In this document: piece after piece, positions 1-7,148 of the stretch
Position numbering within the stretch: the first letter of the stretch is position 1
How the letters are laid out: every line of letters starts with the position of its first letter
NCBI GenBank assembly: GCA_031551255.1
Contig: JAVBNW010000054.1
Location: forward strand, 1 to 46,504
Reading direction: 5' to 3'
DNA length: 46,504 nt
DNA from: JAVBNW01 sp031551255
Lineage (GTDB): Bacteria > Bacillota > Clostridia > Christensenellales > UBA1750
Notes under the pieces: generated by a model
The model's input: the letters and a program-made list of their open reading frames with translations, nothing else
What the model was told of the DNA's origin: nothing
Database searches by the model: none
Position numbers and translations under genes: made by a program

Positions 1-221
1 CGGGCGCGCGGGTTGAAACAGCTCTATGTTGTCGTGATCGCGATATTCTCTCTCGTCGCGGTCCGCGTGGGCGCGTGGATTGAAACTGCACGGGTATCAC
101 TCAGAATATTGGCGATCTGCTGGTCGTGCCCTGCAAGGGCATGTGGGTTGAAACAATCTCCTGTGCGACAAAGCGGACAGCGAGTACGGGTCGCGCCCCG
201 TGCAGGCGCAAGACGGACAAC
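1..221 (+). CRISPR. Trailing end of a type I-C-like CRISPR array
   Basis: Three 32-nt repeat units (55-86, 123-154, 190-221) and the 3' part of a fourth (1-19) are separated by spacers of 34-36 nt (20-54, 87-122, 155-189). The repeats begin GTCG and end TTGAAAC, with a GC-rich palindromic middle, as in type I-C repeats. They differ from each other, and the last one ends GACGGACAAC instead of TTGAAAC. This gradient of decay is typical of the leader-distal end, so the leader and any cas genes should lie to the left, outside the window. Confidence 0.85.
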
Positions 222-257
222 CATGATGAAGGCGGCTACCCATGTAATCGCACCCAC

Positions 258-290
258 AAAAGACGTCTGCCGAAACGGCGGACGTCTTTT
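258..290. terminator. Bidirectional hairpin terminator
   Basis: A near-perfect stem of 15 pairs (AAAAGACGTC..GCCG / CGGC..GACGTCTTTT, one G-T wobble) closes an AAA loop. A-rich and T-rich flanks let it act on both strands. It lies between the end of the CRISPR array and the 3' end of the convergent response regulator gene. Confidence 0.85.
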
Positions 291-311
291 GCCGCTTGCA
301 TCCCCCTCACA

Positions 312-908
312 CTAGTAACGGAAGTTTTTTACCTCGTTTCTGCTACGGATTCCAAGCTTTCCCAGCACTTGGGAAACCAACTTTTTTACATAGCCATACG
401 CGTAATGCAGTTCTTGGCTTATCTCTTCGTTGGTATACGAACGCGCCATCAAGCGCAATACTTTCATTTCCGCCCCGGTCAGAGGCTCGGGCAGCGCGGC
501 TAGCTTTTTTTCATCCAACTCGATACCGCTCCTAAGCTGCTTTGCGTTTTCTATGCGCACCGCAACGCGCGCCAACAACACCTGCGCGGAAAACGGTTTG
601 GTAATATAATCCACAGCGCCGTTTTCCAGCCCGCGAACCTCCGCCTCCGGTTCAGTGATGCTGGTTAGAAAGATGACCGGGGTGCTTGCGCATCCCTCGA
701 TTTCCCGAATCTGCGCAAATGTCTCATAGCCATCCATATTCGGCATGAGGATATCCAGTAAGATGAGGATCGGCTGCTCGCCCTGCTCAAGATAGGTGAG
801 CGCCTGCTCCCCCGATGATGCCAGGCTCACCTCGTACTGCTCGCACAAAACATCTTCCGCATGCCTAAGCAGTGCGGGGTCGTCGTCAACCACCAGTATC
901 CTATCCAT
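312..908 (-). CDS. Response regulator, REC-LuxR type
   Basis: A 198-aa two-component response regulator. Residues 1-120 form a receiver domain with the acidic pocket DDD at 8-10, the phospho-acceptor D52 in LLDILMPNMDG, and the conserved lysine in DYITKPFS. Residues about 138-198 form a LuxR/NarL-type helix-turn-helix (LTGAEMKVLRLMARSYTNEE..). It therefore most likely binds DNA when phosphorylated. Its start overlaps the end of the hybrid kinase gene by 8 nt, so the two are co-translated and surely partners. Its 3' end faces the 258-290 terminator. The target genes cannot be told from sequence; the neighbouring secretion locus is a candidate only by position. Confidence 0.93.
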   Translation of the reverse strand: MDRILVVDDDPALLRHAEDVLCEQYEVSLASSGEQALTYLEQGEQPILILLDILMPNMDGYETFAQIREIEGCASTPVIFLTSITEPEAEVRGLENGAVDYITKPFSAQVLLARVAVRIENAKQLRSGIELDEKKLAALPEPLTGAEMKVLRLMARSYTNEEISQELHYAYGYVKKLVSQVLGKLGIRSRNEVKNFRY

Positions 909-3303
909 GCGCGCTTATGTCCTCTCCCTCTTGCCCTATCGATAGATAGCGGGCGAACTGTCGCTCAGCTTCGGTAAAGTTCAGTGCCGCCACGCTTTCT
1001 CGCACTTGGTCAAGCGCAGCCCGGGGCATTTCGCCCTGCTCGGCGGCGATCAACGTATGAAGACAGTTCAGCGCGGGTTTTCTGCGTAAGCTTCGCAGAA
1101 AACCCGGCAAATCGCGTAAACTCTCCTCAATGCTTACCGGCTCGGCGTAAATAGGCCCGCCCAATTCCTGCGCGAAGCGCTCAAGTCCCTTCCATGCCTG
1201 TTCCCATAGGTAATATAGATGCGGCAGCAAGCTCAGGGTTTCCAGAGCATTGCCTTTGGCGCATAATTCTTCAATGCGCGCGGCGGCTTCGGATAGGCGC
1301 ATGGCGCCCAAGTTTTTCGCTTTTCCCTTTAAAGCATGCACGAGATAGCGCAACGCGCTAAAATCTCCGGAGGCTTCTAAATCGCGCATCCGGAATTCTT
1401 CGCTTGCGCGGCTTTGGATAAAGAGCACCGCCGTTTCGCAGCACTTATGAAGATCGCCGTTGAAGTAATCCAGCGCCCTTTCCAAATCCACATCATACTG
1501 TGCTAAAAGTTCTCTCAGACGCCTCTTTCGCGCGTCCAGCGCGGGATCTGCCTCGACGGGAAGCCCTGTTTCGGCGACGAGCTCCGCGGGAAGCCAAGTA
1601 AGCAGCGTCTGCTCAAGGACGCGCCACGGTACGGGCTTGACAAGGTATGCGCTAAACCCGGCGTTAAGCAACGTTTCTTCCGTGCCCGATACCGCGTTCG
1701 CCGTCAAGGCGATCGCCGGCGAAGAAAAGCCCGGCAGCGTTTTAAGCTTTTTTATCGTTTCTATGCCGTCCATATCCGGCATCATGTAATCGATCAGAAA
1801 GATGTGATACTGCGTTTTTGCCGCTGCCTCTATGCATGCGGCGCCGGAAGTGACCGTATCCACCTGAAGGCCGGTGCGCATGAGCAGCCCGCGGATTACC
1901 ATGAGATTTTCAGGGTTGTCATCCACCGCTAATATGCGGCCTTGCGGCGCGACAAAGGCGCCGCTATGGGAAGCTTCCGGCTCAATGGGCACGCTTTGGA
2001 CCACCTGTTGGGGCAACTCGACGGAAAAGGTGCTTCCGCGGCCGTATTCGCTTGCGACATGCGCGCTTCCCTGCATAAGCTCCGCCAGTTCCTTTACAAT
2101 CGCAAGCCCAAGTCCGCTGCCCTCTATGCTGCGGTGCGCCGCCAGATCCACCCTGGCAAACGCCTCGAAGAGGGCCGGAAATTCTTCCTCGCGAATGCCT
2201 ATGCCGGTGTCGGCCACGGCGATGCATAGCGTGATATCCCCAGAAGATTTCCCCTCTTTTTGCGAAAATGAAAGGATGACGCGGCCGTGCTCGGTATACT
2301 TGAATGCGTTGCTCAAAAGGTTGGCGACGATCCGCCGAATGTGCGCCGCATCTCCTATCAGGGTGGCGGGCAGCTGATCGTCTTTTTCTATGTGAAACTC
2401 CAGCCCCTTTTTTCGGCTTTGCTCGCGGCCGATCATCTCCAGCATGGCGATGAGCTCATCCACCCTGTAAGCGGCGGGCAGCAGCTCAATTTTGCCCAGA
2501 TCGATCTTGCTCATGTCAAGAACGTTGCTAATCAGGTCCTTGAGCATGTCTCCGGCGTTTCGAATGTGCACCGCGCATTCCCGCACCTGCTCGGAGCTGG
2601 TTCTGCGCTCGATCATTTCATTCATGCCCATGATGATGTTGATCGGGGTGCGAATTTCATGGCTCATATTGGCCAAAAAGGCGCCTTTGGCGCGGTTTGC
2701 CGCCTCGGCTTCCTCGCGCGCCTCTTCCAGAAGGCGCTGCTGGCGTTGGTACATCCGAAATTGTATGTACATCGTAAGCCCGAGAATCAAGCTTACGGAA
2801 AGAAAGCCCACGACGACGTCCATCATAATGCCCTGTTCGGATTCCATCGGCACGATGTTTTGCGGATATCGATACGCATAGGCGCAAAGCACCACGTACA
2901 CCGCGGATTCCAACAGCGTAACCAGCAACATCTTTTTTCCGTCGAGCATATACACGGTGTACACCACGCCGAATATGAAAAAAGAAGGCATGCCGCTGTG
3001 ATAGCCGCCGCCCTGAAGAAACAAAAAAGGAAATATAATCAGGAAGATCGCCACGATCGTGACCGTATAGCAAAACTGATATTTGCCGCTCTTGGCCGAG
3101 TAAACCAGCAGGAAGAACGACAAAATGGATGCGCCGGTATTCAGCACCATGGTTAAGGTGCTCCAGTGAAGCGCGACGGCCAGCACGGCCATCGCCGCGC
3201 TGCAGATGGTGCCCGCCAAGGCCAGCAAATTGAAGATTTTTACGCGGAAATCCAGCTCGGTACCGAAAAAGGTCTGCATAAACTTTGCGATGGTATTTTG
3301 CAT
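901..3303 (-). CDS. Membrane hybrid sensor histidine kinase with REC and Hpt
   Basis: An 800-aa multi-domain phosphorelay kinase. About six hydrophobic segments fill residues 20-190, with little extracytoplasmic sequence, so it may sense through the membrane. A HisKA domain with H215 (ANMSHEIRTP) is followed by a HATPase_c domain with N and G boxes (NLLSNAFKYTEHG, DTGIGI, GSGLGLAI). A receiver domain has D505 (FLIDYMMPDMDG), and a C-terminal Hpt domain has H656 (LVHALKGKAKN). The expected relay is H215 to D505 to H656 to the response regulator encoded just downstream. The ATG at 3303 was chosen over the GTG at 3309 because AGGTGGGG lies 7 nt upstream of the ATG. Confidence 0.93.
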   Translation of the reverse strand: MQNTIAKFMQTFFGTELDFRVKIFNLLALAGTICSAAMAVLAVALHWSTLTMVLNTGASILSFFLLVYSAKSGKYQFCYTVTIVAIFLIIFPFLFLQGGGYHSGMPSFFIFGVVYTVYMLDGKKMLLVTLLESAVYVVLCAYAYRYPQNIVPMESEQGIMMDVVVGFLSVSLILGLTMYIQFRMYQRQQRLLEEAREEAEAANRAKGAFLANMSHEIRTPINIIMGMNEMIERRTSSEQVRECAVHIRNAGDMLKDLISNVLDMSKIDLGKIELLPAAYRVDELIAMLEMIGREQSRKKGLEFHIEKDDQLPATLIGDAAHIRRIVANLLSNAFKYTEHGRVILSFSQKEGKSSGDITLCIAVADTGIGIREEEFPALFEAFARVDLAAHRSIEGSGLGLAIVKELAELMQGSAHVASEYGRGSTFSVELPQQVVQSVPIEPEASHSGAFVAPQGRILAVDDNPENLMVIRGLLMRTGLQVDTVTSGAACIEAAAKTQYHIFLIDYMMPDMDGIETIKKLKTLPGFSSPAIALTANAVSGTEETLLNAGFSAYLVKPVPWRVLEQTLLTWLPAELVAETGLPVEADPALDARKRRLRELLAQYDVDLERALDYFNGDLHKCCETAVLFIQSRASEEFRMRDLEASGDFSALRYLVHALKGKAKNLGAMRLSEAAARIEELCAKGNALETLSLLPHLYYLWEQAWKGLERFAQELGGPIYAEPVSIEESLRDLPGFLRSLRRKPALNCLHTLIAAEQGEMPRAALDQVRESVAALNFTEAERQFARYLSIGQEGEDISAHG

Positions 3304-3324
3304 AAGCACACCCCACCTGGAAGC

Positions 3325-3353
3325 ATTATACCATTTTCACGTCCCTATGTCGA
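3325..3353 (-). promoter_or_regulatory. Sigma-A promoter of the hybrid kinase operon
   Basis: On the minus strand TCGACA (3348-3353) and TATAAT (3325-3330) are 17 nt apart, directly upstream of the kinase gene. The -10 matches consensus and the -35 has one mismatch. Confidence 0.75.
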
Positions 3354-3364
3354 AATTTTCGACA
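3348..3364. promoter_or_regulatory. 17-nt perfect palindrome over the -35 (candidate operator)
   Basis: TGTCGAAA-T-TTTCGACA is a perfect inverted repeat around one central T. It covers the -35 hexamer of the kinase promoter, so a bound protein would compete with or contact RNA polymerase. Autoregulation by the encoded LuxR-type regulator is a natural guess, but nothing in the sequence shows which protein binds. Confidence 0.6.
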
Positions 3365-3430
3365 AAATATATGTAGCCAAACATTTCCATAAAAATGACC
3401 ATAACGCCCTATCCACGCATCCGGTAAAAC

Positions 3431-3444
3431 AGGTAACTCCGGGT
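3431..3444 (+). promoter_or_regulatory. AGGTAACTCCGGGT motif, copy 1
   Basis: The 14-nt motif begins 106 nt upstream of the first gene of the secretion-like cluster. An identical 14-mer is at 5615-5628 and a close variant is on the minus strand at 24041-24054, in each case about 90-105 nt before a start codon. It may be a promoter element or activator site. Confidence 0.5.
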
Positions 3445-3536
3445 ATGTATTGCCTCGCGAGAAAATTTGCTATCGTGGGGCTGTATACGGCGGTGTGCCC
3501 ACCCCTTGCGGGGCATCGCGGATAGGAGGGGGAATC

Positions 3537-3962
3537 ATGGGATACTTTTTACTGGTGATCGCCTTTGGGCTTCTCTTCGCGGGGATAGGTATTGGCATGC
3601 ATATGAATAACCAGAAACTGCTCAAGATCTGCACGCGGCAGACGCAAGGGCTTGTGTGCGACGTCGTCAGAGACGTCAGCGAAAGCGGCAGCGGCGACGA
3701 CAGATCGACTTCGGTGATGTTTTATCCGGTGTTTCAGTACGAGGTGGATGGGCGCGTCGTCACAAAAAAGTCGAGCATCGGTACCGGCAGACCGCGCTTT
3801 TCGCAGGGCGACGCGGTGACGGTTTTCTATAACCCCGACAAGGTAGAGCAGCATTATATTAAGGAAGACCGCTCGTCTTCCCGCGCGGGCATTGTCTTCG
3901 CTGCCGCTGGCGCCTTGATCATCGTGCTCGCGCTGGTTTTGATTCCGCAGTTCTTTGGCTGA
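3537..3962 (+). CDS. DUF3592-type membrane protein
   Basis: A 141-aa protein with an N-terminal transmembrane helix (residues 2-20), a small soluble domain (about 30-110) and a C-terminal transmembrane helix (about 117-137). The pattern of the middle part (YPVFQYEVDGR, GDAVTVFYNPDKVE) is that of DUF3592 proteins, whose function is unknown. The frame is open further upstream, but AGGAGGGGG sits 5-6 nt before the ATG at 3537 and sets the start. It is the first gene of the long plus-strand cluster leading to EssC and follows AGGTAAC motif copy 1. Confidence 0.85.
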   Translation: MGYFLLVIAFGLLFAGIGIGMHMNNQKLLKICTRQTQGLVCDVVRDVSESGSGDDRSTSVMFYPVFQYEVDGRVVTKKSSIGTGRPRFSQGDAVTVFYNPDKVEQHYIKEDRSSSRAGIVFAAAGALIIVLALVLIPQFFG

Positions 3963-4036
3963 AACTTAAGGGCGTTGCAGTTTTAGCTAAGGATTCGGCG
4001 ACACGCCGCCATATATGGGGAAGCGGGGGACGATTT

Positions 4037-5194
4037 GTGGTAATTTTTCAGCTTATCTATAGTCGACTACAAGGGGCCAGCCTAATTGGCAAGATTGTCT
4101 ACGCGGTGCTGGGGCTCTTCTTTTTGCTCGCGGTAATTGCGGTGTTTGCGAACCTCGGCGTCAACGTGTTATCGATTATTATAGCAATCGTTCTGATCGT
4201 GCTGGGCCTTGTCGTGACGCTTTTGGTAGGCGGCCTCGTGTCGGCCGTGGAGACGGTTGCCGGGGCGGCGGCGGGGAGCAAGCGGGCGCGCGAATTGCAA
4301 GCGGAGTCCCCGGAGCTTGCCCGCATGGAGGCGGAAAGGGCCCGCTTATCGTTGATGAGCCTATTGTTCTTCTTCGGCGCCATCGTGGTGGGGATCATCG
4401 CCTTTGCTATTACCGGCTTTGTCGGCGGCATCATTGCCGGCATCGCCGTCATGGCCGTATACGCGCTTTTGATTTCGCCCAAGCGCAAAAAGCTAAATGC
4501 CGACTTTAAGCAAGTCGTCGTTCTTGAGGAGCTGCGCGTCGCGTTTGGAGATGTTCAGTTTGATCCCGGCAGGCACCTTTCCGGGCAGGAAATTCAGGGC
4601 CTCAAGTTCATCGCCGATGCCGACGTCGTTAGGGGAGACGACTGGCTGGAGGCCGCCAGAAACGGAACCCGCTTCTGTCGATCCGACCTGAGAGTGTTTT
4701 CCGAGACGATCACGTACGACGACGAGGGCGACAAGCACGTCAGCCACACGACGATGTTTGAGGGGTATGTGGTGCGCCTTGAGCGGAGCGAGTCGTACCC
4801 CGCCCGCCTTATGGCGTGGACGAAAGACTTTAGAAATGTGCAAGGCGCGCCGAGCGACCTAAGCAGGCTGATAGGCAAGGCGGAACAAACGCTGGAAACC
4901 GAGTCGGACGCCTTCAACCAGCGCTTTGATGCCTTTTGCGGCGATCAGGCGGCTGCGCGCGTTATTCTCACGCCGCAAATGATCGACAGGATTACCCGCG
5001 TGGGCGAGTTTGTGCGGGGCGAATTTGCAATCCTATTTGAGGATCGGTATCTATACCTGTTCGTCAGCACGCCCAATAAGAACAACTTTGAGATGAACGT
5101 GTCCGACCGGCGGCCGATCGCGGATCAGCGCGCCGCCATCGTCGCACAGGTAGCCAACCTCGCCTACATAATCGATACGATGCAGGCAGCCTAA
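4037..5194 (+). CDS. DUF3137 membrane protein
   Basis: A 385-aa protein with two pairs of hydrophobic helices: one pair at about residues 17-70, and another at 105-150 after a charged stretch. A cytosolic C-terminal domain of about 230 residues resembles DUF3137 (DWLEAARNGTRFCRSDL.., FEGYVVRLE). DUF3137 proteins are often encoded beside LemA-family proteins, as here, which supports the call. The GTG start at 4037 is preceded by GGGGGA 6-7 nt upstream; no ATG gives a better fit. A stable hairpin follows the gene. Its role is unknown. Confidence 0.8.
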   Translation: MVIFQLIYSRLQGASLIGKIVYAVLGLFFLLAVIAVFANLGVNVLSIIIAIVLIVLGLVVTLLVGGLVSAVETVAGAAAGSKRARELQAESPELARMEAERARLSLMSLLFFFGAIVVGIIAFAITGFVGGIIAGIAVMAVYALLISPKRKKLNADFKQVVVLEELRVAFGDVQFDPGRHLSGQEIQGLKFIADADVVRGDDWLEAARNGTRFCRSDLRVFSETITYDDEGDKHVSHTTMFEGYVVRLERSESYPARLMAWTKDFRNVQGAPSDLSRLIGKAEQTLETESDAFNQRFDAFCGDQAAARVILTPQMIDRITRVGEFVRGEFAILFEDRYLYLFVSTPNKNNFEMNVSDRRPIADQRAAIVAQVANLAYIIDTMQAA

Positions 5195-5217
5195 CTCGTC
5201 GGGGCGCACTGCGCTCT

Positions 5218-5251
5218 GAACCGCCACCAAGCTGCGGCATGGTGGCGGTTC
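5218..5251 (+). terminator. Hairpin after the DUF3137 gene
   Basis: A perfect 12-bp stem (GAACCGCCACCA / TGGTGGCGGTTC) closes a 10-nt loop 24 nt after the stop codon. No clear T-tract follows, so termination may be partial. Confidence 0.55.
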
Positions 5252-5264
5252 TGGCGCTTCGTGG

Positions 5265-5605
5265 CCCCTCCTCTTCCCACAAGGCGCTGAGGCGTCTTGT
5301 GGGAGAAAGAAGAACGAAGAACGCGGTTTCCGGCTTTCTTATCTGTCGTTCTTCTTACTCCTCAAAACCGCCGCAGTGGTTTAGAGGAAGAGGAGGAGAG
5401 ACGGAGTGAACGAGCTTTCGTGCCGCAGCGCGGAAGCGAGCGATACGTAGTCCGCGACGACGAGACCCCTCCTCTTCCCCAACAAACTGAGGTTTCTTTG
5501 GGTTGGGAAGAACGCAGAACGTGAGCCTCGTGCATCCTTCGTCGTTGTTCTTACTCCTTAAAACCGCCTCAACGGTTTTGAGGATGAGGAGTGACTTTGT
5601 TTTTT
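5265..5605 (+). repeat. Two diverged copies of a hairpin-rich unit (possible structured RNA)
   Basis: The 523-nt gap between 5194 and 5718 has no convincing gene. It holds two related units about 201 nt apart, both opening with CCCCTCCTCTTCCC (5265 and 5466) and both containing TTCTTACTCCTYAAAACCGCC. Each has a first hairpin around the loop CTGAGG (5276-5303 and 5478-5502) and a last hairpin around AAAACCG (5358-5395 and 5553-5592). Stem bases differ between copies but pairing is largely kept. In the first copy AAGAAGAACGA also pairs with TCGTTCTTCTT (5346-5356). A T-run (5600-5605) ends the block. This could be a structured leader or RNA, or a decayed repeat element. Confidence 0.6.
5553..5605 (+). 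terminator. Hairpin with T-tract ending the repeat block
   Basis: A long imperfect stem (ACTCCT..AAAACCG / CGGTTTT..AGGAGT, 5553-5592) is followed by GACTTTG and six T residues. It would separate upstream transcripts from the unit starting at 5718. Confidence 0.55.
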
Positions 5606-5614
5606 CATAGAAAA

Positions 5615-5628
5615 AGGTAACTCCGGGT
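5615..5628 (+). promoter_or_regulatory. AGGTAACTCCGGGT motif, copy 2
   Basis: Identical over 14 nt to the motif at 3431-3444. It begins 103 nt upstream of the ATG at 5718 (106 nt for copy 1). The sequences after the motif differ, so the match is not simply a recent duplication. Confidence 0.5.
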
Positions 5629-5717
5629 TCGTAGCGGCGCGCTTATAAAGTTGATAATCTCAAGATAATGGCGCGAGAGAAGCGCGCGCCTGTGGCAGGA
5701 ACGAAGGAGGCGATCGC

Positions 5718-6110
5718 ATGCCGGAAAGCGGCTTGCACGGCATCCCGCCGGAGTACTGCTATGGCCCCGCGCAGCTTTTGCATGTTGAGCAGACGGACAA
5801 CAGCATGTCGCTTAGCCTGCGCGACGGCTTTGGCAAGCGGGCGCGCGCTTATTACAGCGGCTGCATTTACTGGCAGTTGGGGAAAGAAGCTGTTGGGACT
5901 CGCCTTACGCTGGTGCGTATGGTTACCGCCGCACAGCTTCTGAAAACGCCATATTCTCATTGCCTGGTTCTTTTGCGTCCCAACAGCGATGATATTCAGG
6001 CGCTTTTGCACGAATGGGAGGAGGAAGGCTATCGCTTCTACCTGCACTCAACGGAAGCGAAAGATCTGGAGTACCTTGTCGTGGCACAAGATTTGGAATA
6101 TCGGGATTAA
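5718..6110 (+). CDS. Hypothetical protein, 130 aa
   Basis: A small soluble protein with no signal peptide or membrane helix. It is not recognised. It has several aromatic and cysteine residues in its N-terminal half and an acidic helix near the end (ALLHEWEEEGYRFYLHS). AAGGAGG lies 8 nt before the ATG, so the start is well supported. It is the first gene after the long structured gap and the second AGGTAAC motif, and so probably opens the second transcription unit of the secretion cluster. Confidence 0.75.
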   Translation: MPESGLHGIPPEYCYGPAQLLHVEQTDNSMSLSLRDGFGKRARAYYSGCIYWQLGKEAVGTRLTLVRMVTAAQLLKTPYSHCLVLLRPNSDDIQALLHEWEEEGYRFYLHSTEAKDLEYLVVAQDLEYRD

Positions 6111-6210
6111 CCGCGAGAACGCAGCTAGGCGGTGCAGGGAGACATCGTATGGCGGAAAGATGGGTTGACCGTCCTGCGCACTTCCTTCTAAGAAACAAGG
6201 GGGAGAATTC

Positions 6211-6765
6211 ATGTACTACGATTCTATGGTCGTGCTTATCGTCGTGGTTGCCGTTATACTCATCGCCGTTTTGTGGCTTATTTCCACCGGCAACCGCTTT
6301 CGCAGGCTTATCGTGAAGATTCATGAAAGCGACTCCGGCATCGACGTGGCACTTACCAAGCGCTTTGACATGCTCACAAAGCTGCTGGGCATTTGCAAGC
6401 GCTATGCCGCCCACGAAACGGAGACATTTGCCAAGATCATCGAGCTTCGCCGAGGCATGAGCATGGCCGAACGACAAGCGGCCGACGAGCGCATGGCCGA
6501 GGTAACCGGGCAGATGAACGTTCTGGCGGAGGCATACCCCGAGCTTCGCTCCAGCGAAAACTTCCAAGAGCTCCAGCGGGGCGCGCGAGATGCGGAGGAG
6601 CAGCTGCAGGCGGCAAGGCGCATTTACAACGCCAACGTATCCGCCTTTAACCAGTTGCTGGTCAGTTTTCCATCGAACCTTGTCGGAAGGATGCAAAAGC
6701 AGATTCCCCAAGAATTTTTTGAGGCCGACAGCCGCAAACGGGACGACGTAGACATGTTGTCGTAA
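6211..6765 (+). CDS. LemA-family membrane protein
   Basis: A 184-aa protein with one N-terminal transmembrane helix (about residues 5-25) and a long alpha-helical domain. The LemA signature is clear: NRFRRLIVKIHESDSGIDVALTKRFDML near the start, and ARRIYNANVSAFNQLLVSFPSNL near the end, where family members usually carry ARRxYNxxVxxFN..FPSN. LemA proteins are membrane-anchored helical bundles without a settled general function. GGGGGAG precedes the ATG by about 7 nt. Its partner by family habit, DUF3137, is encoded at 4037-5194. Confidence 0.9.
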   Translation: MYYDSMVVLIVVVAVILIAVLWLISTGNRFRRLIVKIHESDSGIDVALTKRFDMLTKLLGICKRYAAHETETFAKIIELRRGMSMAERQAADERMAEVTGQMNVLAEAYPELRSSENFQELQRGARDAEEQLQAARRIYNANVSAFNQLLVSFPSNLVGRMQKQIPQEFFEADSRKRDDVDMLS

Positions 6766-6792
6766 CAAGGCGGGAAAAGGAGAGCGTGCGGT

Positions 6793-7116
6793 ATGAAGGA
6801 AAAAATCAAGCTCGTATGGCGGATCGTTCGCGATAACCCTCGCCTGGTCGTTCTGGCGGCATTTGTGGTCAGCGCTATCGTGGCGCTGGTTCGCCTCCCC
6901 GATGGTATCGGCATGAGCGTGTCGATTACCGGCGATGAGGTCACGGTAGATCAATTCATGCCCACCATCCTCGTCGTTTTGATGTTCGGCGCATTTATGG
7001 CGGCATTTACCCTTCCCAACAGAAAAGCGCCGCTTGTTTCCATGCAAACGCTGTGCGCGGTGGTTTTGATGATATTTTTTCTCATCTTTCTTAGCAACAA
7101 CCTTGCGGCGCTCTGA
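6793..7116 (+). CDS. Small membrane protein, 107 aa
   Basis: Three hydrophobic segments are visible (about residues 16-34, 52-70 and 81-104), with a short exposed stretch between the first two (RLPDGIGMSVSITGDEVTVD). No family is recognised. AAAAGGAG precedes the ATG by about 10 nt. It sits 27 nt after the LemA gene, so both are likely co-transcribed as part of the envelope part of the cluster. Confidence 0.75.
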   Translation: MKEKIKLVWRIVRDNPRLVVLAAFVVSAIVALVRLPDGIGMSVSITGDEVTVDQFMPTILVVLMFGAFMAAFTLPNRKAPLVSMQTLCAVVLMIFFLIFLSNNLAAL

Positions 7117-7148
7117 TGCGACGGCCGCGCGAAAAGGGTGGGTTGTCC

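Noticed and set aside
2287..3156. 289-codon plus-strand open frame
   Set aside because: Antisense to the hybrid kinase, whose domains are unmistakable; low-complexity His/Arg-rich translation.
5297..5524. 75-codon open frame in the repeat block
   Set aside because: Translation is Arg/Glu-rich and crosses both hairpin units; no ribosome binding site. The repeat structure explains the open frame better.
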